Source: Hanleya hanleyi (lineage: Eukaryota > Mollusca > Polyplacophora > Lepidopleurida > Hanleyidae). From it: a stretch of DNA of 64,000 nt. The DNA lies in contig JAVTVY010045423.1 of assembly GCA_036873755.1 (NCBI GenBank), positions 62,001 through 126,000 of the forward strand, written 5' to 3'. This document shows positions 22,663-32,939 of this stretch, piece by piece. The notes under the pieces were generated by a model, which made no database searches, was not told the DNA's origin, and saw only the letters and a program-made list of their open reading frames with translations. The stretch's first letter is position 1. Every line of letters begins with the position of its first letter. The position numbers were made by a program, and so were the translations under genes.

Positions 22663-23375
22663 GCAGTGTGACTAACGTCACAGGACCTACGAAGTACAGT
22701 AGGCATTAGGACTCTAACGCGAACTGAACTCTTGGAAATCCCCACCCCCAGTTGCCTATATTAAGATGGGCACCGCCCAAGTCAGAATCGCCAGTGATTT
22801 TCATCAAAAATCACCATAAATTTTCATCAAAAGTAGGTCAGCTCAGAACTTGTTGGTAACAGTCTCCTAATGCGCCTTCATTCCAAAATAAATAACGATC
22901 GCCGATTTAATTTTACAATTTTTTAATTAAAGGAAACAGATTGAATAATTAAGGTTCAGTAGATTTCAAGCTTTACGTGTGAAAATACATTTACATATCT
23001 TTAATGGTTTTCAGTGCCTTTGTCCAGGATCAAAACAACTTTTTGAATCGCATTATTTTCCCAACAATACAACAAATTTTTATATATAGTACTATAGTAG
23101 AAAGGTAGCATTTATGTAGTTTACGGTAATTCAACTCAAGACCAACACCTTCTCTGCACAAGATAATAATGATTCTATGTCATTCTCCTGAGCATAACCG
23201 GTACAAAGACGAATAAATAGCGTCTCTACATCACGTTGTTATCTAGATATATGAGACAACACATTTTGGGTATCGGCAATCTGATGAATGTACTATTCCG
23301 GTTTTCTTGTTTCACATTATATTCTATGGCGGTTGATCGGTGATTTTCTTCATTGATAAACCTTAAACCACCTCA
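22663..23375. repeat. Direct repeat A, copy 1 (~715 bp)
   Basis: Highly similar to 24577-25296, starting CAGTGTGACTAACGTCACAGG and ending near CATTGATAAACsTTAAACCACC. A partial third copy of its 5' half is at 24427-24571. No protein motif. Confidence 0.85.
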
Positions 23376-24576
23376 GCTTCGTTGTGTGAATCGGAATTGC
23401 ATTGCTGTGACACACCAGCACACTCCGTGGCAGTGATTCTGTATCCCCTAATCAAGGAATCAAAATGGATCAAGGTTTGAAATGACAAGAGAAATTTAGA
23501 CATATTTTGTTTACACATGTAATTTTTTGTTCAAATTATATCCAAGTGTGATATATAGTCAATATTCAAGAGGTACAAAAAAAACCCAAAGTATGTCCTC
23601 ATATTTTCACATCCATGCCAAGAAATACTGCATTGAAAAGGGTCCATTTAGCCTACCCTGTTTTATCGCTCTAATCAGCAAATGGCGGGGTCATATTTCT
23701 GCTGTCAAAATTGTATTTCCCTCCAAAGTCTTAACCCTTGAATCCAAGTCACACACTCTCTGATGCAAAGTAATGATTGTCCTAACTATCCGATTAGCAC
23801 ATTATGAACATGTCTTTGGTCATAGTGTACATATCATAACTCGCATCAATGTTTTCTGCTATATTATTTCAATGATATGGTTTAAGAATTTAAGATATGG
23901 AAACAGCGCTGATTGTTTGAGGGTATATGCAGTAGTTAAGATTAACCTCAGTAATAGGGCCATGTGGCATACAGTGGGACAGGGTATTTTTAGCTGTGGG
24001 TAATTTGACCTGAATTTGAAGGCTCAAGCCTGATGTGGCCAATGTGAAATAGGATACACGTTAAAGGCTACAGTTCACATATATCTATAACAATATACTG
24101 AAGTGTTAATTATCAATCTAATTTTAATCAGAATTATTTCAGATCAGAACTTGCTGGTAACAATGCCCTAATGCACGTTCATGCCAAAAATCAAGGTTCT
24201 AATGTCAACGGTTCTCCTTATTTTGCCGACGAAAGAATTCGGATGGACTGACTCATTACCGGACAATTTGCGATCTGTAGCGTACTTCGTAGGAATGCCT
24301 CTACCGTATTCATGGATAATTGTGTTATTGTCTGCTGAACTAAGAATACCTCTACTGTATTCATGGATAATTATGTTTTTCAAAACTGCTATCCATCTGG
24401 TTAACACATTTAATCAGCGTTGTTTACATCAAAAATCACCAGAAATTTTCATCAAAAGTTGGTCAGCTCAGAACTTGTTGGTAACAGTCTCCTAATGCGC
24501 CTTTATTCCAAAATAAATAACACTCGCCGATTTAATTTTACAATTTTTTAATTAAAGGAAACAGATTGAATAACAT
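23376..24576. repeat. Spacer with repeat B copy 1 and partial repeat A
   Basis: 24080-24300 (AACAATATACTGAAGTGTTAAT onward) recurs at 25727-25948. 24427-24571 is a partial copy of repeat A. 23376-24070 has no recognised content; short plus frames at 23527-24003 lack motifs. Confidence 0.75.
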
Positions 24577-25296
24577 GGCAGTGTGACTAACGTCACAGGA
24601 CCTACGAAGTACAGTAGGCATTAGGACTCGAACGCGAACTGAAACTTGAAATCCTCACCCCCAGTTGAAATCCTGCCTATATTAAGATGGGCACCGTCCA
24701 AGTCAGGGAATCGCCAGTGATTTTCATCAAAAAATCACCAGAAATTTTCATCAAAAGTTGGTCAGCTCAGGAACTTGTTAAAATACCTCCGCACGCGCCT
24801 TTATTCCAAAATAAATAAATACTCATTATTTAATTTTACAATTTTTTAATTAAAGGAAACAGATTGAATAATATAGGTTCAGTAGATTTCAAGCTTTACG
24901 TGTGAAAATACATTTACATCTCTTTAATGGTTTTCAGTGCCCTTGTACAGGATCAAAACAACTTTTTGAATCACATTATTTTCCCAACAATACAACAAAT
25001 TTTTATATATAGTACTATAGTAGAAAGGTAGCATTTATGTAGTTTACGGTAATTCAACTCAAGACCAACACCTTCTATGCACAAGATAATAATGATTCTA
25101 TGTCATTCTCCTGAGCATAACCGGTACAAAGACGAATAAATAGCGTCTCTGCATCACGTTGTTATCTAGATATATGAGACAACACATTTTGGGCATTGGC
25201 AATCTGATGAATGTACTATTCCGGTTTTCTTGTTTCACATTATATTCTATGGCGGTTGATCGATGATTTTCTTCATTGATAAACGTTAAACCACCT
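24577..25296. repeat. Direct repeat A, copy 2
   Basis: A near copy of 22663-23375 with small indels. It is followed by about 430 unique bases (25297-25726) without recognised content, then repeat B copy 2 at 25727-25948. Confidence 0.85.
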
Positions 25297-25948
25297 AGCT
25301 TTAACTAATTCTGCTAGGCTGTCTTCATTCAGACTGTACAGCCTACACAGTCCACAGAAAATACACTGCACATTCTTGTACTCCCAGCCTTATCCCATTT
25401 GATGGCAAGTTTATGGGGCTGTTTAATGTCTAAGCTAGGAAATGTTCCAGGGTAGTGGACAGGCATGCAATAATATACTATATCTGCTATACAGGACACC
25501 GACCACTGTAACTTGATGTGACAAGCAGCAGAGTAGAAACCGGCCTTATCTCAGTGGGCTTGGATATAAATCACTGTTAAAAACCACAAGGCTGGGATGG
25601 AGCCTCTCTCTGTGTTTGTTCCAAGGACAAGCCTTAATGACTTTTAAATCCACTGATAAGGAGGTCCCATGGCTTCATGGTCATAAAAGGAACATGATAC
25701 TGTTAAAGGCCACATGGATGGTATGCATTTATAACAATATACTGAAGTGTTAATTATAAATCTAATTTTAATCAGAATTATTTCAGATCAGAACTTGCTG
25801 ATAACAATGCCCTAATGCACGTTCATGCCAAAAATCAAGGTTCTAATGTCAACGGTTCTCCTTATTTTGCCGACGAAAGGATTCGGATGGACTGACTCAC
25901 TCACTCATTACCGGACAATTTGCGATCTGTAGCCTACTTCGTAGGAAT

Positions 25949-27230
25949 ATATCGCTATATCGCACAGTTCCGGGGAAGGGACTGCTCCCCGTGGTGCTAG
26001 TTCAGTTAGCTTTGTTTAGGATTTCACATCAAGTATTGAGTCAGTCAAATATCTCTTCCCCTTGAAAACGGCAACGTCTAGATAATTCGCCTCGTTTCAG
26101 ATATTTCATACGCGAATTTCAATAGAGGATGTGCGTTATTAGCCATCTCAAAGAAACTCTCAGCTACGGCTTTATTTGCCTGTAGTAGTATGACGCCATC
26201 ATCCCGAACAGTTTGTGTAACATAATCATTTCTTTGTGTGGGAATGTGGCAATTAGCTGATTGATATGCTTGTATAACGCTATATCGCACAGTTCCAGGG
26301 AAGGGACTGCTCTCCGTGATACTCCGACAATATGTCTGAAGTTTTAGTCCTGAAACATGAATTCATTCTCTTCAAGACTCAATCGTGCTATTTAAAGCAA
26401 CAGACCGATGGGAGATTTTTGGATATTATAATCCATGTTTTCGTAGGTAGTCAGATCACTTCTGTGTGCTTCTCGGATTTCATTGGATCCGAGGTTTGTG
26501 TATAACGAGGTAATGTCATACGTAATAAGCAACGTATCAGTAGGTATTCGACGTTTTTCAATCTTATTAGTGATTTCTGAGGTATCGGCTGAGTAGGTTT
26601 CTCGTTCCCATACTATGGGGATAAGAAGAAATCCAGGTAGCGCCCTAGTTTTTCAGTAGGGGCCCCGCATTGAGGTAGCTCCGGTTTTACAGGATCAAGT
26701 TTTTTAATTGCCTCTTCTACCTTATGTATTATTGATAGGAGATATGGTGTAGGCTTCCTGGTCGAAACTTTCAGCAGAAAATTCAAAGTCTAAGGACTAA
26801 GAACTCCACTAACATTCAACCTAGCGACTGTCTGTAGTACCGTACCATTTTCATGATGTTTTCCATATTCATGGATTTTATGTCGGTATAATGTATACCA
26901 TCGTACAGCTGTCTTTGCGCTTCCACTATGTAGTCCTTTTTATAAGAATTACGGTGGTATTGTTTTTATCAGCTCGTCCTTCTGTGCACAAGATATATTC
27001 TTTGTGTTTGAGAAAGCGAGAAAAATGACGGCTGGTAATAGCCTTCTTCTTTGGTTTCCGTCTAGCCATATTGTCTATGGGTACTGAATATCTCTCCGTG
27101 GCTTTGTGCCGTGTAAAGAGGGAAGAGATATTTGACTGACTCAATACTTGGTGTGAAATCCTAAACAAAGCTAACTGAACTAGCACCACGGGGAGCAGTC
27201 CCTTCCCCGGAACTGTGCGATATAGCGATA
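25949..27230 (-). pseudogene. Penelope-like reverse transcriptase, broken
   Basis: Read on the minus strand from about 27060: fragments with HKIHEYGKHHENGTVLQT, SIIHKVEEAIKKLDPV, GAPTEKLGRYLDFFL (fingers) and DTLLITYDITSLYTN (motif A). Then, at 26078-26290, VRDDGVILLQANKAVAESFF (motif C region) and FEMANNAHPLLKF. Motif B is absent between them, so an internal deletion of RT is likely. 25949-26065 and 27125-27230 are themselves inverted copies. No GIY-YIG nuclease is present. Confidence 0.7.
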
Positions 27231-27232
27231 TA

Positions 27233-28096
27233 TAAGCATATCAATCAGCTAATTGCCACATTCCCACACAAAGAAATGGTTATATTACACAAACTTTTCG
27301 GGATGATGGCTTCATACTACTACAGGCAAAAAAAGCCGTAGCTGAGAGTTTCTTTGAGATGGCTAATAACGCACATACTCCATTGAAATTCACGTATGAA
27401 ATATCTGAAAACGAGGTCAATTATCTAGACGTTGCCGTTTTCAAGGGAAAAGATGTTCGACTGACTCAATACTTGATGTGAAATGCTAAACAAAGCCAAC
27501 TGAAACCTACAAATACCTATACAGCAAATCAGCACATTACGGGAGAACTGAAAGATAGGTATACGAAACTGCAATAATACTGCAGACTACATCGACTAGT
27601 CAGAATACCTCAAGCAAAAGCTTAAAAAGAGAGGATACTCTACCTCGGAAATTACCGACAGAAACAAATACCTCAAGAGGAACGAGGGCATACAGAATAA
27701 GTCTGTACTGAAACGACGTATGCGTCATAACGACTTTCAATCCATACACGAAATGGCTGAAAGGGATCTTAAAGAAATACTGGATCACAAACAAATATGC
27801 CGAAAACTTTACCAGCCAGCCACAATTATGCTATAGGCGGGGTAAAAGCATCAGTGAAATACTGAAAAAATAAAAAATCTGACCATAACGGTCAATGCGT
27901 ATAGGCTCCCTGATGAGGGTTTCGCTGGTCAGAAATAAGAATTTTCGACCTAAAATAACCCGAAACTTGCACCCGCAGATACTAAACAATAAATACTAGG
28001 TATAACCTAGAAAACAAAACGGGCAAGTAGGAGTCTGGGTTTTCACTAGTGTTATTGCAGGTGTGGCCCCCTCGGACCAGTATTTATTATACTATA
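27233..28096 (+). pseudogene. Right inverted arm: Penelope-like RT C-terminal part and 3' region
   Basis: The plus-strand frames read FRDDGFILLQAKKAVAESFF, YEISENEVNYLDVAVFKG and TKPTETYKYLYSKSAHYG, the palm end and thumb of canonical Penelope-like RT. Frameshifts follow. It ends near 28096 in TATTATACTATA, where the flanking duplication begins. Confidence 0.8.
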
Positions 28097-28218
28097 CGAG
28101 AGATGATGTTGGGGATATGAACATGCGCATGAGGTGCACAGGAAATTCTGTTTTAAAGTACTACAATGGATGTCGTGTGGTCACACTACAGCAAAGGTCT
28201 GTAAAGTTCAACAATGTA
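28096..28218 (+). CDS. Exon-like segment, right copy, with good splice donor
   Basis: Same as 21677-21793 plus a 6-base insertion, and followed by a consensus-like donor (AACAAT|GTAAGA, phase 0). Here the acceptor side is replaced by the Penelope-like arm, while the left copy has the acceptor side but a damaged donor. It encodes DVGDMNM, RCTGNSVLKYYNGCRVV and QQRSVKFNN. The function of the domain is unknown, and it may be an exon fragment of a plus-strand gene now split. Confidence 0.4.
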
Positions 28219-28289
28219 AGAAATATATCTAGATTCCCCATCACTCATTTTTCGGAAAATCGATTTATTTGGAATTAAGGATTAAGTAC

Positions 28290-28975
28290 ACACTTAGCCC
28301 AGAAGGTGTAAATTACACCTCTACGGGGTGTAAATGGCTTGTCCCAGGGCCAACACCCTTTTGGGTGTGAATTAACACCTTCTCCAAAAGGTGTAGATTT
28401 ACATCTTCTCGAAAAGGTGTTAAGTTACACCTTTTTTGCTCACATTACACCTTCCATGGGTGTTCATTCACACCTTCTGAATAAAATTTGCACCTTCCAG
28501 ACAAATTTATGGACATATTTTTGTTTGGAACCCAGCATCTCATGGGTGTTTATTTACACCTTTTGACCACAACTAAATCTTTCAGTGTTAATTTACACAT
28601 TTTCAACAGAATTACACCTTCTTTGGGTGTTCATTCACACCTTTCGGACAAATTTGATTCATCTAGGGGTGCTAAAATACACCTTCTGGTGATCATTTCA
28701 TCTCCCAGGGGTGTTAAATCACGCCTTATTAGTAAGAATTATACCTTTTATTGGTGTTAATTTACACCTTTTGGTCGAGATTACACCCTCTTGGGTGTTT
28801 ATTTACACCTTTTGGCCAAAATTAAACCTTGGTGAGGTGCTAAAATACACCTTCTGGAGACGATTCCATCTTCCAGGAGTGTTAAAACACACCCGTTTCG
28901 AGAGAATTACACCTTCAAATGGTGTTAATTTGCACCTTTTCAGCAAGAATAACACATTCTAGGGGTGTTCGTACC
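28290..28975. repeat. Hairpin-rich minisatellite (GGGTGTTnATTTACACCTT)
   Basis: About 14 degenerate units of 40-50 bases, each with GGTGT facing ACACC so that each unit could form a small hairpin. Plus frames across it (28339-28962) are repeat products. Confidence 0.85.
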
Positions 28976-29400
28976 ATGCACCCAGTAGTGGCTCTTGGTT
29001 GAGGTACACAATAAGAGCATTAACACAAAATATATGTATGAAATATTTTATTAGGGAAATCACAAAAAGCACATTTACATTAGCCCTCCCTGATAGCATA
29101 GTTCACTCTCAATCCCTAAAAGCACATTGACAGCAATATCAGATCCGGGGGTGGCGGGGGGAGGGGGGGTTTAGATTTGTACTAACCTTCTGGCCTCTGA
29201 GACAAAAAATCGAACTCTCAGAGTGTAGGGGTAGCCAGTAACAGAAACTGACAGCAACACCAGATCCAGCCATGGGGGGGGATTGTACATAACCTTCTGG
29301 GGTGCCCTAGCCTCTGAGACCGAAAATCGAAAACTCTCAACGAAAATCGAAAACTCTCAGAGAGTAGGGTATAACAGGTAACAAAAATGGCAATACCACT
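28976..29400. repeat. Diverged duplication with G-runs
   Basis: Two related blocks, roughly 29100-29245 and 29246-29400, share CAGCA..ATCAGATCC, a run of G (29152-29169; 29272-29281), TAACCTTCTGG and CTCTGAGAC.GAAAATCGAA. The G-runs could form quadruplexes. Noncoding. Confidence 0.6.
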
Positions 29401-29476
29401 TAATGGGGAGTTGGGGGGGGGGGACAAGCGGCAAAATATACACATTAATATGTGTCCGAATGTTCAAAACAGGGGT

Positions 29477-29482
29477 TTTATT
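29477..29482 (-). promoter_or_regulatory. Candidate polyadenylation signal AATAAA
   Basis: On the minus strand AATAAA lies 164 bases past the stop codon at 29646-29648 of the CUB-like gene, a normal distance for a 3' UTR. The motif is short, so this is support by position only. Confidence 0.4.
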
Positions 29483-29645
29483 AGAAGGAGACAATTTTGG
29501 GGACTATTTTCAACAGGGCAGCCACCTACTTCGCTTAGCTGTCTGTATTACCCCATGTTAAATGCCATAGTAATAGCCTGCTACATTGTTGAATTGCCAC
29601 CTACTTGAAAAGTTAATGAAACCCTTACATAAGTATGATACAGCG

Positions 29646-29968
29646 TCATGGTTCAAGAATATTTTTCTGTAAGTGAGAAGTAGCTCTTACTGCTTCTGTA
29701 ACTTTGTCACCGTCCTGAAAACGGTAGGTCTTGGCCGTGTATAGGACAACTTCAGAAAAAGCCGTTCGAGTAATGTCAAGGAGTTGTAAACTTTCTCGTT
29801 GTAGCGTATATTGAAGAGCCAATTTGCGGCGAGCAAGCACTCCAATCCCAGCAGGAGATCCGTCGTGTCCAAAAGCTTCTACTTCTCCACATGGACAGAG
29901 ATGGTATCCGCGGTCTCCATATTGGAACCCTGGTAGACAATAATTGGTGTCATAACAGCAGGGATTAC
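29646..29968 (-). CDS. Terminal exon of the CUB-like secreted protein gene
   Basis: The acceptor is TGTAATTTTCAG (to 29969). The exon begins GT-AAT, so it takes one base from the previous exon (phase 1), matching the phase-1 donor at 32399. It encodes 106 residues after the split codon, then TGA at 29648-29646. The start is Cys-rich: NPCCYDTNYCLPGF and GYHLCPCGEVE, with five cysteines. The rest is a soluble region with ARRKLALQYTLQ and LLDITRTAFSEVV and no membrane segment. I do not recognise the C-terminal domain. Its place in one gene with the CUB exon rests on strand, order, phase and open frame. Confidence 0.65.
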
Positions 29969-30021
29969 CTGAAAATTACATCTTCTCAATTCCCAATAGG
30001 CATCACCGAACGGCATGAACG

Positions 30022-30438
30022 GTCATATACCAGTGACCTGTCATATACCAGTAATCGGTCATATACCAGTGACCGGTCATATACAAGTGACCGGTCATAT
30101 ACAAGTGACCTGTCATATACCAGTGACCAGGCATATACCAGTGACCGGTCATATACCAGTGACCTCTCATATACCAGTGACCTATCATATACCAGTGATC
30201 TGTCATATACCAGTGACCGGTCATATACCAGTGACCTCTCATATACCAGTGACCAGTCATATACCAGTGACCGGTCATATACCAGTGACCGGTCATATAC
30301 CAGTGACCTGTCATATACCACTGACCTGTCATATACCAGTGAGCGGTCATATACCAGTGACCTGTCATATACCAGTGACCTGTCCTATACCAGTAACCTG
30401 TCATATACCAGTGACCTGTCATGTACCAGTGACCTCTC
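30022..30438. repeat. Tandem array, 18-bp unit (TCATATACCAGTGACCGG)
   Basis: About 23 copies with few changes (CTG, CTC, CGG ends). Since 18 is a multiple of 3 and the unit has no stop in several frames, both strands show long frames (184 codons plus; 191 and 111 minus) with a SYTSDR or WYMTGH hexapeptide. It lies in an intron and is taken as noncoding. Confidence 0.9.
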
Positions 30439-31019
30439 AAAATAAGATTGTTGTTGGTCTTGTTACTTATTCGCTGGGCAAAGTTTGAATATCTCAAAAT
30501 TAACAAATCGTAGCGCGTTGAAACGTTACATATATAAAATTTAGGCGACTTTGATGTAGTATTTGAATACAAAAACATTGAAACGTATGTGTGAATTTGG
30601 AATTATTAATGCACATGATCTTACTTTTGTCCAAAAATATTCGAAAATTTTCCTCTCCGTAGCATATTAGGACCACATAGAATATCCTATTTGCCAATAT
30701 TTTCAAAATATTTAGTTTTGACAAAAATATACCTTATTGATTAAGAAGGCATGGAATAAGGTGATTATGAGAGCCCATTTATCTCACTGTGAACCTCATT
30801 TGAAGAGGGGTTTTTTCAAAAGTGGGATCGTGTGTACGGTAAAAAAAACCTACAAATTGAGAAATGTTTTAAGCAGGTGTTATCCTCACGGTATCAGTTT
30901 CGGAACATCTATGAACTCAATCGCAATTTAACGGATAAGGAAACATTAATTTCCAAGCAGTACCTTTACGTTTTAGAACCGAAAGTTCCCGCGATAAAAT
31001 GTCGAAAATAGTAGTAGAA
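30439..31019. other. No gene recognised
   Basis: AT-rich intronic sequence between the 18-bp array and the foldback element. Short frames have no motifs. Confidence 0.4.
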
Positions 31020-32300
31020 AGGTTTTGGGTGGGCGTTTTTGTGTCCAGAGTAGGTGGATCATCCGTGGTTCAAATGGGTTGTACCAAGTGACCTATTGAA
31101 CCACGCTGAGTGGAGTGTATTGGAAGACTCGTCATTCTGCGCTTGAGCAGTCGGGTAGTAGTAGTAGGTATTGGGCGTTTGGTTGGACGTTTTGGGGTCT
31201 AGGTGGACCAATCGTGGTCCAAATTGGTGAGGTGTCATATTGAAGCGTTCCTGGGGCAGTCCGACTGGGGTGGTTTGTATTGGAAGTCATTCTTCAGTTG
31301 GAAAAGAGAAGAAAATAGGGCGTTTTAGGCGGGGAATTAGGGGTACCATGCGGGGTGGCAGCGAGCCGATCGGAATCTCGTTTTGAAGCTCTCATGGGGT
31401 AGTCAGGCTGGGGTGTTTTTGCTTTATTCGAAGTGAGGTCAACGTACTTAACATAATTAGGAAGATCTCGTAGAGAAATTGCATATTGAAAAGAACATTC
31501 ATGGTATAGAGTATCACCTTTCAATATTAATTTTCTTTGTTAGGTATGTCAGAATTACCTAACAAGGAAAATATCCATGCTAAATTACACACACGCGCAC
31601 ACACACACGCACACAGGTGACTCTACGAGGTAATCAGACCGAATATGGCCTACATCTGCCCAAAGGCGCTCCTGCGAAACTGCCTTTCTCCATTACTCCC
31701 CGAGAGCGCATGCGTTTATCACCCCCAGTCTGAATCTACCGGACAGCATTTTCATTCACCCACAACACAATCGGACCATAGATGGTCCACCTATACTCCA
31801 AAGGAGCCCTTGAGCACTTCCGAAACTGCGAACATCCCATACTAATGCCCAACTGTACGAGGCCGTACAATATCTCCATTCCAGTCTCATTCCATCTCAC
31901 GAGCGGTTCAAAATGAGACCCTCACGGTCCATTTGGACCACAGCCGGTTCACCTAGACCCTGAAACGTCCACACAAATGCCTTCTTTTATTACTACCCTG
32001 CTTACGCAGATTGACGACACTTTCAATAAAACCACACCCAGCCCAGCGAGCGTTTCATCAAGATACCCGACACGGCCCATTTGGACCACGGATGGCCAAT
32101 TTTTAAACTCCACGTCTGAGCATTCACAAGATGACCCTCAACTTTGCCCATTTAAACTAGGGATGGTCCACATAGTCCCCCAAAACATCCACCTAAACGC
32201 CCTTTGCTTTAAACTGTCCAACTGCGCAAGTCACTCAAAACCACGATCGCTACAAAATGTGACCACACTCGGCCCATTTTGACCAAGGATAACTCACCTA
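31020..32300. mobile_element. Foldback element with long repetitive arms
   Basis: The left arm (31020-31450) holds two or three copies of a unit with GGGCGTTTTTG, TAGGTGGA.CA.TCGTGGTCCAAAT and TTGGAAG. The right arm (31630-32300) has the same unit in inverse orientation (GGACCA.GGATGGTCCACCTA, AAACGCCC) in several copies. The centre at about 31524-31575 has a near-perfect hairpin, TTTTCTTTGTTAGGTA against TACCTAACAAGGAAAA. A (CA)n tract is at 31589-31616. No transposase. Confidence 0.7.
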
Positions 32301-32399
32301 GATGGGAAAAAAACATCATGGGACGTGCCCCCCTCCCAGCAATACACAATGAGTGAAGTTGTATTTCAACTAAAACAAAAGTAATTTAGAGATACTTAC

Positions 32400-32918
32400 T
32401 TGGGACGAACGAGGTGAAATCTACCGCAAAGTGTACTCGGGCATAATCGTCTCTACCTGTCGAAATAGTAGTCGTCTCGTTTGGAATCATCGTTGTCTGG
32501 GTGAAGCTAAAATCGACAAAAACCCTAAGGTGAAGCTGCTGCGCTACCGTCTCATAAACAACAGGGACTGGAGGCGTCGTGCCGCAGTGAGTCCACAACA
32601 AAGTTTTCGATACTCCCTCAAGAAGTTGTATATATGCTTTCCCACATTCGGCTGCGGTGGTTCCCGTGCCCACAAGACCAACTTCACTAACAATGAACTC
32701 GTCCCTAATCGACACGCTTTGCCTGGTCGGCATTCCGTCCAGTTCCGTTTCAGCTTGAAATGTGTACAAACAATCAAATACGTTCCGTGGTTCGAATGTG
32801 GTTCTTCCTCCCCGGAAATTTCTAGCCGACGTTCTGGAGAACTGGATAGTGTAACCATACTCCGGGGCACTGGTTTTGGAACAATCCAGGGTGTTAGGTC
32901 GAAGGTCAGTGACATACC
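32400..32918 (-). CDS. CUB-like domain exon of a secreted protein gene
   Basis: A 519-nt exon, phase 1 at both ends: acceptor TTTCTTGTTTTTAATAG (to 32919), donor GTAAGTATC (from 32399). It encodes about 172 residues with four cysteines in CUB order: LDC near the start, DCLYTFQAE (like the C.W.I.A strand), AECGKAYIQLLEG (like C..Y+.+.DG) and LLWTHCG (like ..FCG). Hydrophobic beta strands follow (LHLRVFVDFSF, HFAVDFTSF). It is longer than a standard CUB domain (~110), with inserts after the second and fourth cysteines. A secreted or extracellular binding role is likely; the partner is unknown. The plus-strand frame here is a shadow. Confidence 0.72.
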
Positions 32919-32939
32919 CTATTAAAAACAAGAAATGTC

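Larger units (their letters stand above)
21794..28096. mobile_element. Composite Penelope-like element in inverted arrangement, flanked by ~117-bp direct repeats
   Basis: The outer arms 21794-22660 (minus-oriented) and 27233-28096 (plus-oriented) are near-perfect inverted copies of a Penelope-like RT C-terminal region. Between them lie another minus-oriented RT part (25949-27060) and a set of direct repeats. The whole is bracketed by direct copies of 21677-21793 and 28096-28218. Penelope-like elements are known for complex inverted and tandem insertions. The long flanking repeat looks like a target duplication. Confidence 0.75.
29969..32399 (-). other. Intron 2 of the CUB-like gene
   Basis: Runs from GTAAGTATCT (from 32399) to TTTTCAG (to 29969). 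It contains the 18-bp array at 30022-30438 and the foldback element at 31020-32300. Other minus frames inside it show no motif. Confidence 0.6.

Noticed and set aside
22095..27794. A 64-codon ORF occurring twice (22095-22289 plus, 27600-27794 minus)
   Set aside because: Identical because of the inverted arms; it is antisense to the Penelope-like RT region.
21677..28218. The ~117-bp direct repeats as LTRs of the inserted element
   Set aside because: They lie outside the inverted arms, show exon-like coding and a relative at 11.6 kb, so a target duplication explains them better.
29891..30578. ORFs of 184, 157, 191 and 111 codons on both strands
   Set aside because: All are products of the 18-bp tandem unit.
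32431..32925. Plus-strand ORF of 164 codons
   Set aside because: It is the antisense shadow of the CUB-like exon, which has splice sites and domain pattern on the minus strand.
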